The notes: generated by a model from the sequence alone, not told the origin. DNA of 64,000 nucleotides from Opitutaceae bacterium EW11 (GCA_003054665.1 QAYY01000013.1:62001-126000), one strand, 5' to 3'; shown: positions 26,440 to 36,315, counted from the first letter of the stretch. Numbers and translations are program-made.

Positions 26440-26462
26440 TGGAACTAATTATCCATCTTCTA
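26440..26462. other. Probable attachment-site junction (att) in comM
   Basis: On the minus strand comM reads LRQPLEDG, a conserved stretch of the family, then meets TAA at 26,449-26,451, after which the sequence is unrelated. The crossover must lie at or just before this point. Serine integrases recombine at a 2-bp core inside a short region of shared sequence, so the exact bases need the other junction, which is outside the window. Confidence 0.65.
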
Positions 26463-27432
26463 GAGGTTGACGGAGCACCTCCAGCGCCGAGCGCCGAAAC
26501 TCCGGCAGTTCGTCGAGGAAAAGGACGCCATGATGGGCGAGGGAAATCTCGCCTGGCCCCGGGATGGATCCCCCTCCGAGCAGTCCCACGTCCGAAATCG
26601 TATGGTGCGGGCTGCGGACAGGGCGCTGTCCCAGCGGAACGCTTCCGTGCAGCGTCTGGCCGGCTGCGGAGTGAATGCTCAAGATCTCAAGCGATTCGTC
26701 GAGCGTAGGGGACGGCAGGATACCCGGGATGCGTTTTGCCACCATCGATTTTCCTGAGCCCGGCGGGCCGATCATCAGCAAGTTGTGGCCGCCGGCTGCC
26801 GCCACTTCGATCGCGCGGCGCAGCGCGTATTGTCCCTTCACTTCCGCAAAGTCGTTTTGGCAGGATTCCGCGACGCCGATCGGCGTCGGCGGCAAACATG
26901 GCTCCGGAGCAATCGAGCTTTCGCCCGCGAGAAAGCGAAACGCCTGGTCGAGCGATTCGACTGGATAGACGGAGACGCCCTCGACGAGAGAGGCTTCCCG
27001 CGCGGAGGATGCGGGAAGAAGCAGACCTCGTTTACCGAGGGATTTTGCCAGACGCGCCATCGCCAGGGCGCCTCGCACCGGGCGAGTTGCTCCCGACAGG
27101 CTGAGTTCGCCGGCGATCAGAAAGTCGTCGAGTCGTTCAGCCTTGAGTTGACCGGTTGCGACGAGGATCCCGAGCGCAATTGGAAGATCGTACATCGGGC
27201 CCTCCTTGCGCACGTCGCCCGGAGCCAGGTTGATCGTCGTGCGGGTCCAGGGGCGTTGAAAACCAGAATTGCCGAGGGCAGATGTGACCCGATCGTTCGA
27301 CTCCTTCACCGCCGTGTCCGGCAGGCCGACGAGAATCAGCTTCGGCTCGCCGGATTCACCGGTGTTGACCTCGACCCACACAAGCTCCGCGTCGATGCCC
27401 TGAAGCGCGGCCGAAAACAACGTGGCTAACAT
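26449..27432 (-). pseudogene. comM: comM/yifB Mg-chelatase-like AAA+ ATPase, truncated by the island
   Basis: 327 residues from [17 protein letters not shown]. The N-terminal ChlI-type domain ([38 protein letters not shown]), Walker A GPPGSGKS and Walker [14 protein letters not shown] are intact. Family members are about 500 residues; this one ends at LEDG, so the sensor and arginine-finger parts and the C-terminal Mg_chelatase_C domain are lost. ComM is a branch-migration helicase that helps integrate transforming DNA. The truncated protein is unlikely to work. The split is where the island begins, not a random nonsense mutation. Confidence 0.9.
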
Positions 27433-27647
27433 CCGAGCCCTCCCTCGCGAACGTTCTTCATGCAGGGAGAGATTGTGGATGAAGAAACATTGTCAACAGG
27501 CAATAGTCGTTCGTCGCGGGCTGTGCTTGGGCGAGGAACGCGTATCCGCACGCCGGTTGTCCGATCGACGAAGACGGAGGAACCGCGGCATCGGCAGTGC
27601 GGCGGTGGCAGCGCTCGGGGTGTGCCCCGGCTTGAAGTGCGGAGCGG

Positions 27648-28532
27648 CTAGTTCGCCAGCGGCAGGTTGCTGCTCTTGTTCGCTTGGCGGCGCTGAGCCT
27701 CGGCGACGATCAACTCGATATTCCGGTTGATCGCGTCGATGTACGGATTGGGTCCGTCGGGATACGGCTCGGCGAGAAAACGGTACAAGCCGAGGAGTTC
27801 GTTATCCAGCTTGGGCAAAACGGAGGTGCGCCAAAAATGGGGTGTCTTCGCGATCAGTTCGTCCACCGACCGGTAGAGCCGTTGTTGCGGTGGCACGCCG
27901 GCGAAATTGTCCGACTCTTCGAATTCGGCGAACAGCAACGGAAGCTCGTCCAGGTAGTTCGACGGCGACATCTGGCCGAGAAAATCGGCCGTCGCGACGG
28001 CGCAACCCACGAGCCCTTCAATCGGGTGCTGAAAATGAAGCCGACGGATGTTTGTCGTGGCGTTCGTGCAGCGGATCGCTCCGAGAACGCCGTCGAGTTC
28101 TTCTAGCGCGACTCCGACGGTCGGCAAATAGGAGGACGCCACGGCGCAGCTGCGCAGGACGTGCGTGAACGTGTATTTCGCACCCGTGCCACCTTGATCT
28201 GAGCGAAGCTTGAGGTATCCGGTGTCGTGAAGGAGCGCCGCCGCGACGCCGAGTTCGAACTGGCGCGGTGCGATTTTCGGCTCGATCCCCGCGCGGTCTC
28301 GGCCGGCGAGCATCCGCACAAAGCACATCGTCACCTGAAGCGTGTGGTCGAGATCGTGGTAGGGCGTGTCGATCGGCTGATAATCGAGGTATTTGCCCGT
28401 GAACATCGCCTCCACGTCGGCAAAGACCCGGGTGACGATCTCGGGAGACCTACCGGGGAACATCCTGCTAAACGCCGCATGCGTTGCTTCCGCGACCACG
28501 GCTGGGCTTATCGTATCGAACAAAAAGGGCAT
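27648..28532 (-). CDS. HD-domain phosphohydrolase-like protein
   Basis: 294 aa, ATG at 28,532. HD-type metal ligands are visible: YHDLDHTLQV near residues 58-67 and LLHDTGYLK near 99-108, with a further His at HVLRSCAV. This spacing is like eukaryote-type cyclic-nucleotide phosphodiesterases and related HD proteins. It is cytoplasmic, without a signal or membrane helix. The substrate is unknown; a nucleotide phosphodiester is likely. It is divergent from coaE, with about 116 bp between. Confidence 0.75.
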   Translation of the reverse strand: MPFLFDTISPAVVAEATHAAFSRMFPGRSPEIVTRVFADVEAMFTGKYLDYQPIDTPYHDLDHTLQVTMCFVRMLAGRDRAGIEPKIAPRQFELGVAAALLHDTGYLKLRSDQGGTGAKYTFTHVLRSCAVASSYLPTVGVALEELDGVLGAIRCTNATTNIRRLHFQHPIEGLVGCAVATADFLGQMSPSNYLDELPLLFAEFEESDNFAGVPPQQRLYRSVDELIAKTPHFWRTSVLPKLDNELLGLYRFLAEPYPDGPNPYIDAINRNIELIVAEAQRRQANKSSNLPLAN

Positions 28533-28648
28533 GCTTGGCGTTCCAAACGACGGCCGCCGGCGGCGGCCAAGATCGAGCGAGCCGCCGAGTGACTAATGAT
28601 TTGCGCGAAAATCGCGCAAGCCCAATCTCTGGCGATCCGCCCTCTCGC

Positions 28649-29230
28649 ATGGTACTCGGACTGACAGGTGGCATGGGCTGCGGGAAATCCACGGCAGCCC
28701 GGATTTTCGAAGAACTCGGCTACCGCCGGGTCGACTCCGACATGCTCGTCCGCGACCAGCTCCTGACGAAGCCGGAGCTGGTCGCCGCGCTTGCGGAGCG
28801 CTACGGCCCCGGAATCCTGGCCCCGGACGGTAAGCTCGATCGGGCTCAGATCGCGCGGCGTGTTTTCGTCAGCGAGCCCGAGTTGCGCTGGTTGGAAGCT
28901 CAGTTGCACCCCCTTCTATTTGGCCTATGGCGCGAACTCCTAGCCGGAAAACGGGAGGAACGTTGGGTGTTTGAGGTGCCGTTGCTCTTCGAGAAGGGGC
29001 TGGAGAATTGGTTTGATTTCACGATCTGTGTAGCCACAACCTCACCGCTCCAACTCGCCCGGCTTGCAGAGCGCGGCATGTCACTAGCGCTCGCCGAGCA
29101 ACGAATTTCCAAGCAATCTTCCTTGGCGCTGAAAATTGAGTACGCCGACTTTGTGTTGTTAAACGACGGCTCGCAGGCTTTCCTTCGGGAACAAATCGCG
29201 GGCCTCGTGGACACGCTGAGCGTGCGCTGA
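28649..29230 (+). CDS. coaE: Dephospho-CoA kinase
   Basis: The start is chosen at the ATG at 28,649 because the protein then opens MVLGLTGGMGCGKSTAA, the P-loop at the N-terminus of CoaE; 193 aa is the normal length. The DSDMLVRD segment and the lid/CoA-binding region (FEVPLLFEKGLENWFD, RLAERGMSLALAEQRI) are typical. It phosphorylates dephospho-CoA at the 3'-hydroxyl, the last step of CoA synthesis. It lies 66 nt upstream of rho. Confidence 0.93.
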   Translation: MVLGLTGGMGCGKSTAARIFEELGYRRVDSDMLVRDQLLTKPELVAALAERYGPGILAPDGKLDRAQIARRVFVSEPELRWLEAQLHPLLFGLWRELLAGKREERWVFEVPLLFEKGLENWFDFTICVATTSPLQLARLAERGMSLALAEQRISKQSSLALKIEYADFVLLNDGSQAFLREQIAGLVDTLSVR

Positions 29231-29296
29231 GGCGCTCGCTGGCGGAGTGGCTAAACCTTCGAGGGCGAACCCAAACCCTTCCTCCTTTCTATTTCT

Positions 29297-31222
29297 ATGG
29301 ACGACGCAGAAAAAACTGGCGCTGACGAGGCTTCCTCCGGCTCTTCGGCCAAAAAGAGAACGCGTACGCGTACCCGCAGCGTTACTCGCACCCGCAAGCC
29401 GAAATCCACGCCGGCTACGGAGACTGCCGCTCCTGAACTGCCTCTGGAGACGGCTGCGCCGGAGCAGCGCGCACCTGAGCCCGAGCGCACGCCCGAGCCG
29501 GTCCGGGAAGTTGTATCCGAAAAACCGGTCGAACGTCCGAGGTTCACCCCCGAGCCGAGAGAAGAACCTGCACCGGCTCCCGCCCCCGAGCCTGAGGCGC
29601 GTGTCCCGGCGGAGCCTGCAACCCCAGCGCCGTCGGACGATCGGAGTGCGCCTGAGCGTTCGGGCGGTCCCGAGCAGCGACACCCGCAGCAGTCGGGTGG
29701 ACAGCCGAGGCAATTCCACGGCGAACAGGGCGGTGGCGGCAACGAGCCTTTCTGGAAGCGCGACAAGCGAAACAAACGGAAACGCGGCAAACACGGAGGC
29801 GGCCAATGGCAGCAGGGCGGCGGCGGCGGTGAGCCGCGTCACCCGGCCCAACCCCCTCCGCCGAATCTCCAGCCGGTCTACGGCGACCTGCCCGGACCGG
29901 ATCGTTTCAACGATCTGGCTGCGCTCAAAACACGGGCTGACGAGATCACCGTCGGCGGAGGCGAGCCGATCAACATCGAGAAGGTCTATGGCCTGAATCT
30001 GGGCGACCTGACTGCGGAGGCTCGCCGGCTTGGAGTAACCTTCGAGGGGGCGCCGAACCGAAAACAGCTTCTCTCGCAAATCTTCAAGAGCGCAGCGGAA
30101 GCCAAGCGTCCGATCGTCGACCGGGGCTGGCTGGATCTCACCGATCGCGGCCACGGGTTCATCGTCCATGAGGCGGTCAACTATCGCCTGTACCCGGAAA
30201 ACAGTTACGTTCCGGAGTCGTTGATTCGCCAATACGGGCTGAAGCGCGGACATCTCCTCGAGGTGCAGGCGGAAGCGCCTCGTGAAAACGAGCGCTGTCC
30301 CTCTGTTGTGCGGGTGAAGTCCGCCATGGGTATCGCTCCCGAGGAGATCTCGAAGGTTAAGCCTTTCGAGGATCTCGTCCCGTATTATCCGCTGAAACGC
30401 ATCCTGCTCGAGGCGCCGGAGGTTCATAAGGACGTTTCGATGCGCGCCGTCGATATCCTGACGCCGATCGGTTTCGGCCAACGCGGTCTGATCGTCGCTC
30501 CGCCGCGCACGGGCAAAACAGTTCTTCTGCAGAACATGGCGAACTCGATCTCCGAGAATTTTCCGGAGGCGAAGCTGATCCTGCTGCTGATCGACGAACG
30601 TCCCGAGGAAGTCACCGATTTCCGGCGCCACACCCGAGGAGAGGTCGTCAGTTCGACGTTCGACGAAGCTCCGGAGAGCCACGTTCACTGCGCCGAGATG
30701 GTGGGCGAGAAGGCCCGCCGTTTGGTGGAGATGGGGCAGCACGTCATCATTCTCCTGGACTCGATCACGCGTCTGGCTCGCGCCTACAACGCCCTTGCTT
30801 CGAATAGCGGCAAGATCATGTCGGGCGGCATGGAGGCGACCGCCATGCAGAAGCCGAAGCGATTCTTTGGCGCGGCGCGCAACATCGAAGGTGGCGGCAG
30901 CCTCACCATCATGGCGACGGCTCTGATCGATACCGGCAGCCGCATGGACGAGGTGATCTTCGAGGAATTCAAGGGCACCGGCAATATGGAGCTCCACCTC
31001 GACCGAGGCCTGGTCGACAAGCGCATCTTCCCTGCGATCAACATGGATCGCTCCGGGACGCGCAAAGAGGAACTCATCTATCATCCCGACGAGATGGTCC
31101 GCATCTATGGCCTTCGGCGCGCGATGCAGGGCATTCCGCCGATCGAGGCGATGGAGATGCTCCTCAATCGTCTGAAGAAGACGAAGACCAACGCCGAGTT
31201 CCTGATGAGTTTGAACCGCTGA
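29297..31222 (+). CDS. rho: Transcription termination factor Rho with long disordered N-terminus
   Basis: 641 aa, ATG at 29,297. Residues 1-200 are low-complexity and disordered: an Arg/Thr-rich stretch, then Pro/Glu-rich, then a Gly/Gln/Arg-rich RNA-binding-like patch near 150-180. A Rho-N-like helix ([15 protein letters not shown]) follows, then the OB-type RNA-binding domain ([18 protein letters not shown]) and the ATPase core: Walker A PPRTGKT (402-408), Walker [18 protein letters not shown]-loop and the [10 protein letters not shown] motif. Such N-terminal insertions occur in Rho of several phyla and can alter RNA affinity or drive condensates. A second rho lies 7 kb downstream. An intrinsic terminator follows directly. 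Confidence 0.96.
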   Translation: MDDAEKTGADEASSGSSAKKRTRTRTRSVTRTRKPKSTPATETAAPELPLETAAPEQRAPEPERTPEPVREVVSEKPVERPRFTPEPREEPAPAPAPEPEARVPAEPATPAPSDDRSAPERSGGPEQRHPQQSGGQPRQFHGEQGGGGNEPFWKRDKRNKRKRGKHGGGQWQQGGGGGEPRHPAQPPPPNLQPVYGDLPGPDRFNDLAALKTRADEITVGGGEPINIEKVYGLNLGDLTAEARRLGVTFEGAPNRKQLLSQIFKSAAEAKRPIVDRGWLDLTDRGHGFIVHEAVNYRLYPENSYVPESLIRQYGLKRGHLLEVQAEAPRENERCPSVVRVKSAMGIAPEEISKVKPFEDLVPYYPLKRILLEAPEVHKDVSMRAVDILTPIGFGQRGLIVAPPRTGKTVLLQNMANSISENFPEAKLILLLIDERPEEVTDFRRHTRGEVVSSTFDEAPESHVHCAEMVGEKARRLVEMGQHVIILLDSITRLARAYNALASNSGKIMSGGMEATAMQKPKRFFGAARNIEGGGSLTIMATALIDTGSRMDEVIFEEFKGTGNMELHLDRGLVDKRIFPAINMDRSGTRKEELIYHPDEMVRIYGLRRAMQGIPPIEAMEMLLNRLKKTKTNAEFLMSLNR

Positions 31223-31234
31223 TAGCGGTTCCTC

Positions 31235-31274
31235 GCATCCCAGGCGTGTTTTCCACGTCTGGGATGCTTTCTGT
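31235..31274 (+). terminator. Intrinsic terminator after rho
   Basis: A 14-bp stem with one mismatch (GCATCCCAGGCGTG, 31,235-31,248, with CACGTCTGGGATGC, 31,254-31,267) and a short loop, followed by the T-rich tract TTTCTGT. It starts 13 nt after the rho stop and separates rho from pilT. Confidence 0.88.
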
Positions 31275-31414
31275 CTTTGCCGCTTCTCTCGGAGCCGGTC
31301 CACGGCGGGCGGCAGTTTTCTGGGAGTAAATCTGGCGTAAATGACCGTTTTGGCTTAACTCGTTCATCGCCAAGCGGACACCGCAGGCTTTTGATCGCCG
31401 AAAAGATCGCCCCC

Positions 31415-32497
31415 ATGAGCTACGAGATGAACGACTTGCTGGAACTGGTCGTCGACCAGAACGCGTCGGACTTGCACTGCCAAGTTGGGCAGCCGCCGAC
31501 GCTGCGTATCAGCGGCAGCATGGTCCCGATTGAAGGGCCGGATCTTACCCCCTTCGATACGGAGAAGCTGATGTTGGCGATTACGCCGGACAACCATCAG
31601 CAGAACGTGAAGCTGAACGGCGGCACGGACTTTGGTTTCGCCTACCTCGACAAGGCGCGCTTCCGCGTGAGCGTGATGAAGGCCAAGGGCAACTACGGCA
31701 TGGTTCTTCGCCAGATTCCGAACCGGATGTTCAGCCTCCGGGACATCGGTCTCCCGGATAAGGTGAAGGAGCTTTTGTATCGGCCGCGTGGATTGATCTT
31801 GGTCACCGGACCTACCGGCTCCGGCAAATCGACCACGCTCGCGTCGATGATCAATTACATCAACGAGAACCGCGACGGGCATATCATCACGATCGAGGAT
31901 CCGATCGAATATTATCACCCGCACAAGCGCTGCATCGTGACGCAACGCGAAATCGGCGTCGACGTGCCGAACTTCGCCGAGGCAATTCGCCGCGCGTTGC
32001 GCATGGATCCTGACATCATCCTGGTCGGTGAAATGCGCGATCTTGAGACGATCGAGGCGGCCATAACGGCGGCTGAAACCGGTCACTTGGTGTTCGCGAC
32101 CCTGCACACCAACAGCGCCCCGAAGACGATCGATCGTATCGTGGACGCGTTTCCCGCCACGATGAAGGAAATGATCCGCACCCAACTCGCGTCGTCCGTT
32201 CAAGCGGTCATCTCCCAAGTGCTCTGCAAGAAGATCGGCGGGGGACGTATCGCCGGTTTTGAGATCATGATCACGACGACCTCCATCCAGTCGCTGATCC
32301 GCGAGAACAAAACGTTCCGCATCACCTCCGATATTCAGACTGGCGCGAACCTCGGCATGATCACGATGGATGCGCACCTGATGAATCTCTACAACCGCGA
32401 GCTGATCACCGCCGACGAAGCGATGGAGAAGGCCCAGGATCCTCTCGTGATGCGCGACAGACTTCTCGCGACCGGGGCCAAACTGACGGCGGTGTGA
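31415..32497 (+). CDS. pilT: Type IV pilus retraction ATPase, PilT family
   Basis: The start is taken at the ATG at 31,415 ([20 protein letters not shown]), which gives the usual PilT N-terminus and 360 aa. Walker [10 protein letters not shown] (132-140), the Asp box region [10 protein letters not shown], Walker [21 protein letters not shown] and the His box ATLHTNSA are present. The C-terminal SIQSLIREN corresponds to the AIRNLIRE retraction motif but is diverged. PilT hexamers power pilus depolymerisation, twitching and DNA uptake. Assignment to PilT rather than PilU is by length and motif and is not certain. Confidence 0.9.
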   Translation: MSYEMNDLLELVVDQNASDLHCQVGQPPTLRISGSMVPIEGPDLTPFDTEKLMLAITPDNHQQNVKLNGGTDFGFAYLDKARFRVSVMKAKGNYGMVLRQIPNRMFSLRDIGLPDKVKELLYRPRGLILVTGPTGSGKSTTLASMINYINENRDGHIITIEDPIEYYHPHKRCIVTQREIGVDVPNFAEAIRRALRMDPDIILVGEMRDLETIEAAITAAETGHLVFATLHTNSAPKTIDRIVDAFPATMKEMIRTQLASSVQAVISQVLCKKIGGGRIAGFEIMITTTSIQSLIRENKTFRITSDIQTGANLGMITMDAHLMNLYNRELITADEAMEKAQDPLVMRDRLLATGAKLTAV

Positions 32498-32546
32498 CCG
32501 CCTGCCGTTTTTGCCCGCGACCCCCGCACTCTCCCCCTTACGGTTC

Positions 32547-33581
32547 CTAGAGCAGGGGGAGCTGTGGCACCGACGCCTGCTCGATTGCCGTCTTGAGCAC
32601 GAGCTTGCGGGTCAGGAGTTGAGAACTGAGGCCCGGCAGTCGCTCCGAGAAATCGTCTGCATCGCTGGCCTGACGCAGGGCCCGTTGGACCATGCCCATC
32701 TTGGCGTCGAGGTTGTCCACCATCGAAACAAAGACCGCCTCGGGCGTAGCTGCATAGACTGCGGCTCCCCATTCCGGCTCACCTTGATGGCTCAGAATGA
32801 TGTGCTCCAGCCGCTCGAGGCATTCGGGATCGAGCTTCGCTTTCAACCCGGCTTTGCGCACCAGTTGGTAGCCTAGGACGACGTGGCCCTGGAGAAGCCC
32901 GCGGCGGCTGCGCCGAGTGACGAGCGTACCCTCATACTCGATGGTCTTGCCTGTGTCGTGGAGAAGGATGCCAGCCATCGCCAAATCCGGATTCGCTTCC
33001 GTATAGATTGGCAGGAGAGCCTTCGCCGCTCGGGCCATGTGCGTGGTGTGCTCGAGAAGCCCGTGTCGATAGGCGTGGTGCATGGACACGGCGGCCGGGG
33101 ACTGCCGAAACGCGTCGCCGATCTCGTCGAAGACCGCGCGAACCGTGGTGCGCAATTCGGGCTGCTGGATGCCGTCGATATAGCCGTTGAATTCCGCCCA
33201 AAGCGTCTCGGGACTCTCGGGTGGAACCTCGACCAAGTTTTCGAGCGTTCCCGGCGTATTCAGTTCTTCCTCCGTCAAGACGGAGACGCGCGCCAGCTTG
33301 GGCGAGAGCCGGCCCTGGAACGTATCCATTTTGGCCTCGATCCGCACGGCCGCGCCCTCCGAAAGGTTGCGGAGCAGCTCGAACTGGGGATGGTCGCCGA
33401 AGACCGTGCAGGAAAACGTGCCGGTGCGGTCTCCGAATTCCAGGCTTAGAAATGGATTTCCATTCGACGCGGTCTTGTTCGTTAGGCGGCGGACGAGCAG
33501 CAGGCTGGCGAAGGGCCGCCCTGCGGAGTTCTCGAGTGCCTTCAGGTCTCGAACGAGCGAAAGTGGAAGAGGCTCAGGCAT
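32547..33581 (-). CDS. YhaM-type 3'-5' exoribonuclease (OB fold + HD domain)
   Basis: The start is taken at the ATG complementary to 33,579-33,581 (MPEPLPLSLVRDLKAL); 344 aa. Residues 20-120 form an OB fold (FLSLEFGDRTGTFSCTVFGD) and residues 150-310 an HD phosphohydrolase domain with HHAYRHGLLEHTTHM and GILLHDTGK. This combination is that of the YhaM/CBF1 exonuclease family. The first codons overlap the end of the upstream isochorismatase-fold gene by 8 nt, so the two are co-translated. Confidence 0.85.
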   Translation of the reverse strand: MPEPLPLSLVRDLKALENSAGRPFASLLLVRRLTNKTASNGNPFLSLEFGDRTGTFSCTVFGDHPQFELLRNLSEGAAVRIEAKMDTFQGRLSPKLARVSVLTEEELNTPGTLENLVEVPPESPETLWAEFNGYIDGIQQPELRTTVRAVFDEIGDAFRQSPAAVSMHHAYRHGLLEHTTHMARAAKALLPIYTEANPDLAMAGILLHDTGKTIEYEGTLVTRRSRRGLLQGHVVLGYQLVRKAGLKAKLDPECLERLEHIILSHQGEPEWGAAVYAATPEAVFVSMVDNLDAKMGMVQRALRQASDADDFSERLPGLSSQLLTRKLVLKTAIEQASVPQLPLL

Positions 33582-34134
33582 ACGATTTGACGAGCTCCGT
33601 ATAGGCTTTGAAGAAGGGGTGCTGGGCACTCTGTAGCAGGGAATAGAATACTGTCTCGGAGGGGAGCACGTAGATGCCGTGGCGCGTCAACGAGCGCAGG
33701 CAGACCTCACCGTCTGCCGGACGGCGGCAGCCAACCGCATCCGAAAGGATCGTGACCTGAAGATTGTTGTCCACGGCGTCCAAGGCGGTCTGATACACGC
33801 AAATCGGAGTCTCGAGCCCGCACAGGATGATGTGCTCGATGTCCGCCGAACGGATCGCCTCGCGGATACCATCGTCGCCGAAGGCGGAGAACGTGCTTTT
33901 CGAATACAGAACCGGGCTTTTCGCGCAGGCCAGCAGCTCCGGGGCGGTGCCGCCGAGCTTCTGCGGCATCTGTTCGGTGAAGGCGACGCGGAGTCCCAGC
34001 CCTTGTGCGGCGGAAACGCCGAACGAACAACGGCGAACAAGCTGATTTCGATCGGCGATCGCCTTGAGGAAGGCCGGCTGCACGTCGAGGCAAAGCAGCA
34101 TGGCGCCGGTAAAGGGTGCAAAAGTATCTGCCAT
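33574..34134 (-). CDS. Isochorismatase-fold cysteine hydrolase
   Basis: 186 aa, ATG at 34,134. The Asp-Lys-Cys triad of the family is visible: Asp17 (LLCLDVQPAF), Lys79 (YSKSTFSAF) and Cys112 (CGLETPICVYQTALDA). This group includes nicotinamidases and unspecified amidohydrolases; the short length and lack of extra metal ligands fit the YcaC-like subgroup of unknown substrate. It sits between an ApaH-like phosphatase (15 nt upstream) and yhaM (8-nt overlap) in a three-gene unit. Confidence 0.85.
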   Translation of the reverse strand: MADTFAPFTGAMLLCLDVQPAFLKAIADRNQLVRRCSFGVSAAQGLGLRVAFTEQMPQKLGGTAPELLACAKSPVLYSKSTFSAFGDDGIREAIRSADIEHIILCGLETPICVYQTALDAVDNNLQVTILSDAVGCRRPADGEVCLRSLTRHGIYVLPSETVFYSLLQSAQHPFFKAYTELVKSYA

Positions 34135-34149
34135 AGTGCGGATAAACGC

Positions 34150-34809
34150 TCAGGGATAGTAGCGCCGCCTGGCCTTCACTTGCACGAACCGTTTTTCGGG
34201 CAGAATGAACGCCGTCAGGGAGCCGCCCATCACGCAGGCGGTGTCGATTCCCACCGACCACTTCAGCTTGTACACTTCCGGACGCGGCGTGTGGCCGTAG
34301 ACGACAAAAGGCGGACCCGACCAGGAATCGGCCCAAAGCCGGCCGTCGGGGCAGTCGGCGCGGCGCGCTGGTTTGCCGTCTTCGTCGATCACCTGGATTC
34401 GCGTGACGATTTGAGCGCCCTGCTTTTGCCAGGGCTGGCCGGGCAGGAATCCGCCGTGGACGAAAACGGTATTCAGCTCCTCGATATGATGGGTGAGGGA
34501 CATCGCTTCGAGATAGGCCCAGTCTTCGGGGCGCAGCTTCTCGAACGTCGCCAGGTCCGTTTCTTTGAGCGCGCTGCTGTCCTTCGTTTTCCGATAGTTG
34601 AGGAGTCGAAGCTCGTGGTTGCCGAGCAGGGAAAGCGCGCGATGGGCTCGGGCGAGGTCGATGACCTTGTTGCTGTCTGGGCCTCGGTTCACCAAGTCCC
34701 CGAGAAGAATCAGCTGATCGTCTTTGCCGGGAGCAACGCGGTCCAGGAGTTCCGCGAACTCCTGGTGACAACCGTGGATATCGCCGATGGCGATGATGCG
34801 TCCGTTCAT
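34150..34809 (-). CDS. ApaH/PrpE-like metallophosphoesterase
   Basis: 219 aa, ATG at 34,809. Metallophosphoesterase motifs appear in order: GDIHGCHQEF, GDLVNRGPDS, GNHELRL, then HGGFLPGQP and the late VYGHTPRPEV. Families with this arrangement remove phosphate from proteins or cleave diadenosine tetraphosphate symmetrically. It is the first gene of the three-gene unit with the isochorismatase-fold protein and yhaM, suggesting a nucleotide or RNA housekeeping role. Confidence 0.85.
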   Translation of the reverse strand: MNGRIIAIGDIHGCHQEFAELLDRVAPGKDDQLILLGDLVNRGPDSNKVIDLARAHRALSLLGNHELRLLNYRKTKDSSALKETDLATFEKLRPEDWAYLEAMSLTHHIEELNTVFVHGGFLPGQPWQKQGAQIVTRIQVIDEDGKPARRADCPDGRLWADSWSGPPFVVYGHTPRPEVYKLKWSVGIDTACVMGGSLTAFILPEKRFVQVKARRRYYP

Positions 34810-34865
34810 TTCGGCGTGCCGGAAATTGGCTAGCGTCGCTGGCTACGACAAGTAAACAAGTGTCG

Positions 34866-35420
34866 ATGGAACTGCAGCTGCAACCCTTGGCGTCCTCCTG
34901 TTTTGTGTCGGGACAGACCTTCGTGGAAGGGAACCGTGTCGCAAGTTATCTTGTGCGCGGCAAGACCGGGGAAGTGATGCGCTACGACCTGCTCGAGTCG
35001 GCGGCTAACGGCTTCGTTCCAGAAGGCTCGATCGCTTGCCGTTGGGTGCATGTGTTCAAGCCGCGCAAGGCCAACGAGAATCCGGAGCGCGAACTCAAGC
35101 TCACGGCGGAGAATCTTTTCGTCACGCTGGCAGACCCCGCGACGGAACTCACGCCGGAGAATCAGCGCCTCGTCCAGTTCCTCGCGTTGATGCTGGAGCG
35201 CAAACGGGTGATCCGTCCCAAAGGTCCTTCGGCAGATCGGACCAAGAACGTTTTCGAGCATGTGAAAACCAAGCAGCTCTTCGAGGTGCCTGCGGGTGAG
35301 CTGACGCCGGAGTTCTTCGTGCAGGTACAGGAGCAGCTCAGCGTCCTCGTGGGCGAACCGAAAAAGCCGGCTGCTCCGGCGGGGGAAACGTCGGCGCCCG
35401 GGCAGGGGACGGTGCCGTAA
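34866..35420 (+). CDS. Conserved-looking hypothetical protein, 184 aa
   Basis: ATG at 34,866 preferred; a GTG two codons earlier (34,860) is also in frame. It begins MELQLQPLASSCFVSGQTFV. A central VMRYDLLESAANGFVPEG segment and CRWVHVFKPR suggest a compact beta domain, with a Pro/Ala-rich tail. It includes two Cys but no recognisable metal site. The family is unrecognised. It is convergent with hisF. Confidence 0.7.
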   Translation: MELQLQPLASSCFVSGQTFVEGNRVASYLVRGKTGEVMRYDLLESAANGFVPEGSIACRWVHVFKPRKANENPERELKLTAENLFVTLADPATELTPENQRLVQFLALMLERKRVIRPKGPSADRTKNVFEHVKTKQLFEVPAGELTPEFFVQVQEQLSVLVGEPKKPAAPAGETSAPGQGTVP

Positions 35421-35458
35421 CGGGTTTTGCGGAGAGAGCAGACGCCGGGCGCGTCCGG

Positions 35459-36220
35459 CTAGCGACGGACAGGGATGCCTCGGTTCGCGAGGTACTGCTT
35501 CACCTGAGGCACCGTGAAGGTGCCAAAATGGAAGAGGCTGGCGGCGAGCACGGCGCTGGCGTGCCCTTGGTCGAGTACGTCTGCAAAGTGGTCCATGGCG
35601 CCGGCGCCCCCGCTGGCAATGACGGGCACTTCAACGGCGTCGCTGATGGCGCGAGTGAGTTCGATATCGTAGCCAGCTCCGGTGCCGTCGCGATCCATGC
35701 TGGTCAGCAGAATCTCGCCGGCTCCGAGCGAGACTGCCTGCCGAGCCCAGGTCACTGCGTCCAACTCAGTCGGATTACGGCCGCCATGCGTGTACACGCG
35801 CCACGATTTCCCATCGGGTTCTCGTTTGGCGTCGATCGCTACGACGATGCACTGATTGCCGAATCGCAACGACGCATCGGCGACGAGCTGAGGGCTCTTG
35901 ATCGCCGCTGTGTTGAGCGAAACTTTGTCGGCTCCGGATTTCAGCATCGCCTCGATGTCCGAAACCGAGCGCAGGCCTCCGCCGACGGTGACCGGCATAA
36001 AACACTGCTCCGCCGTGGCGGCGACTACGTCGTGCATGATCTTCCGCTCGTCGCTCGAGGCGGTGATATCGAGAAAGATCAACTCGTCGGCGCCTTGAGC
36101 GTCGTACGCCTTTGCGCACGCCACCGGGTCGCCTGCATCACGGAGTTCCTGGAACTTCACGCCTTTGACAACGCGGCCGGCGGTCACGTCGAGGCAGGGG
36201 ATGATGCGACGGGAGAGCAT
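35459..36220 (-). CDS. hisF: Imidazole glycerol phosphate synthase, cyclase subunit
   Basis: 253 aa, the normal length. A (beta/alpha)8 barrel with the catalytic Asp11 in IIPCLDV, the VTVGGGLRS phosphate loop, DAKRE in the middle and [15 protein letters not shown]. It turns PRFAR plus ammonia from HisH into IGP and AICAR in histidine synthesis. hisH is not adjacent, so the histidine genes are dispersed here. Confidence 0.97.
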   Translation of the reverse strand: MLSRRIIPCLDVTAGRVVKGVKFQELRDAGDPVACAKAYDAQGADELIFLDITASSDERKIMHDVVAATAEQCFMPVTVGGGLRSVSDIEAMLKSGADKVSLNTAAIKSPQLVADASLRFGNQCIVVAIDAKREPDGKSWRVYTHGGRNPTELDAVTWARQAVSLGAGEILLTSMDRDGTGAGYDIELTRAISDAVEVPVIASGGAGAMDHFADVLDQGHASAVLAASLFHFGTFTVPQVKQYLANRGIPVRR

Positions 36221-36253
36221 GATTGCGCTTACGCTAATGAAGAAGGCGAAACG

Positions 36254-36315
36254 AAGAATGAAGGACGAACTGAAAGCCGACGGACACAGTGCCCGTCTCC
36301 GAATCCTTCATTCTT
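36254..36315. repeat. 12-bp inverted repeat upstream of hisF
   Basis: Arms AAGAATGAAGGA (36,254-36,265) and TCCTTCATTCTT (36,304-36,315) pair perfectly across a 38-nt loop. They sit in the 135-bp gap between hisF and the next upstream gene on the same strand. The structure could be an RNA fold before hisF or a chance remnant of a small palindromic repeat. Confidence 0.5.

Larger units (their letters stand above)
1..26448. mobile_element. Integrated genomic island (right part), inserted in comM
   Basis: The right boundary is where the comM reading frame (minus strand) loses family similarity, at about 26,449-26,460. A large serine recombinase gene starts 40 bp inside that boundary, the usual place for an integrase beside its attachment site. 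The cargo is mostly unrecognised and is AT-richer than the host DNA in its right half. The other half of comM is not found in the window, so the left end lies outside. The content suggests a defence and envelope-cargo island rather than a phage: no capsid, tail or terminase gene is seen. The boundary is read from the sequence; the mechanism is inferred from the recombinase family. Confidence 0.8.

Noticed and set aside
1-26448. 3' half of comM expected at the left end of the island
   Set aside because: No reading frame on either strand in the island matches the C-terminal part of the family, so the left end must lie outside the window.
26449-27432. comM read as a naturally short paralog
   Set aside because: It ends exactly where the recombinase-borne sequence begins and lacks the C-terminal domain that the family needs, so truncation by insertion is more likely.
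29159-31303. 714-codon frame antisense to rho
   Set aside because: It mirrors the rho gene and has the compositional bias of an antisense shadow.
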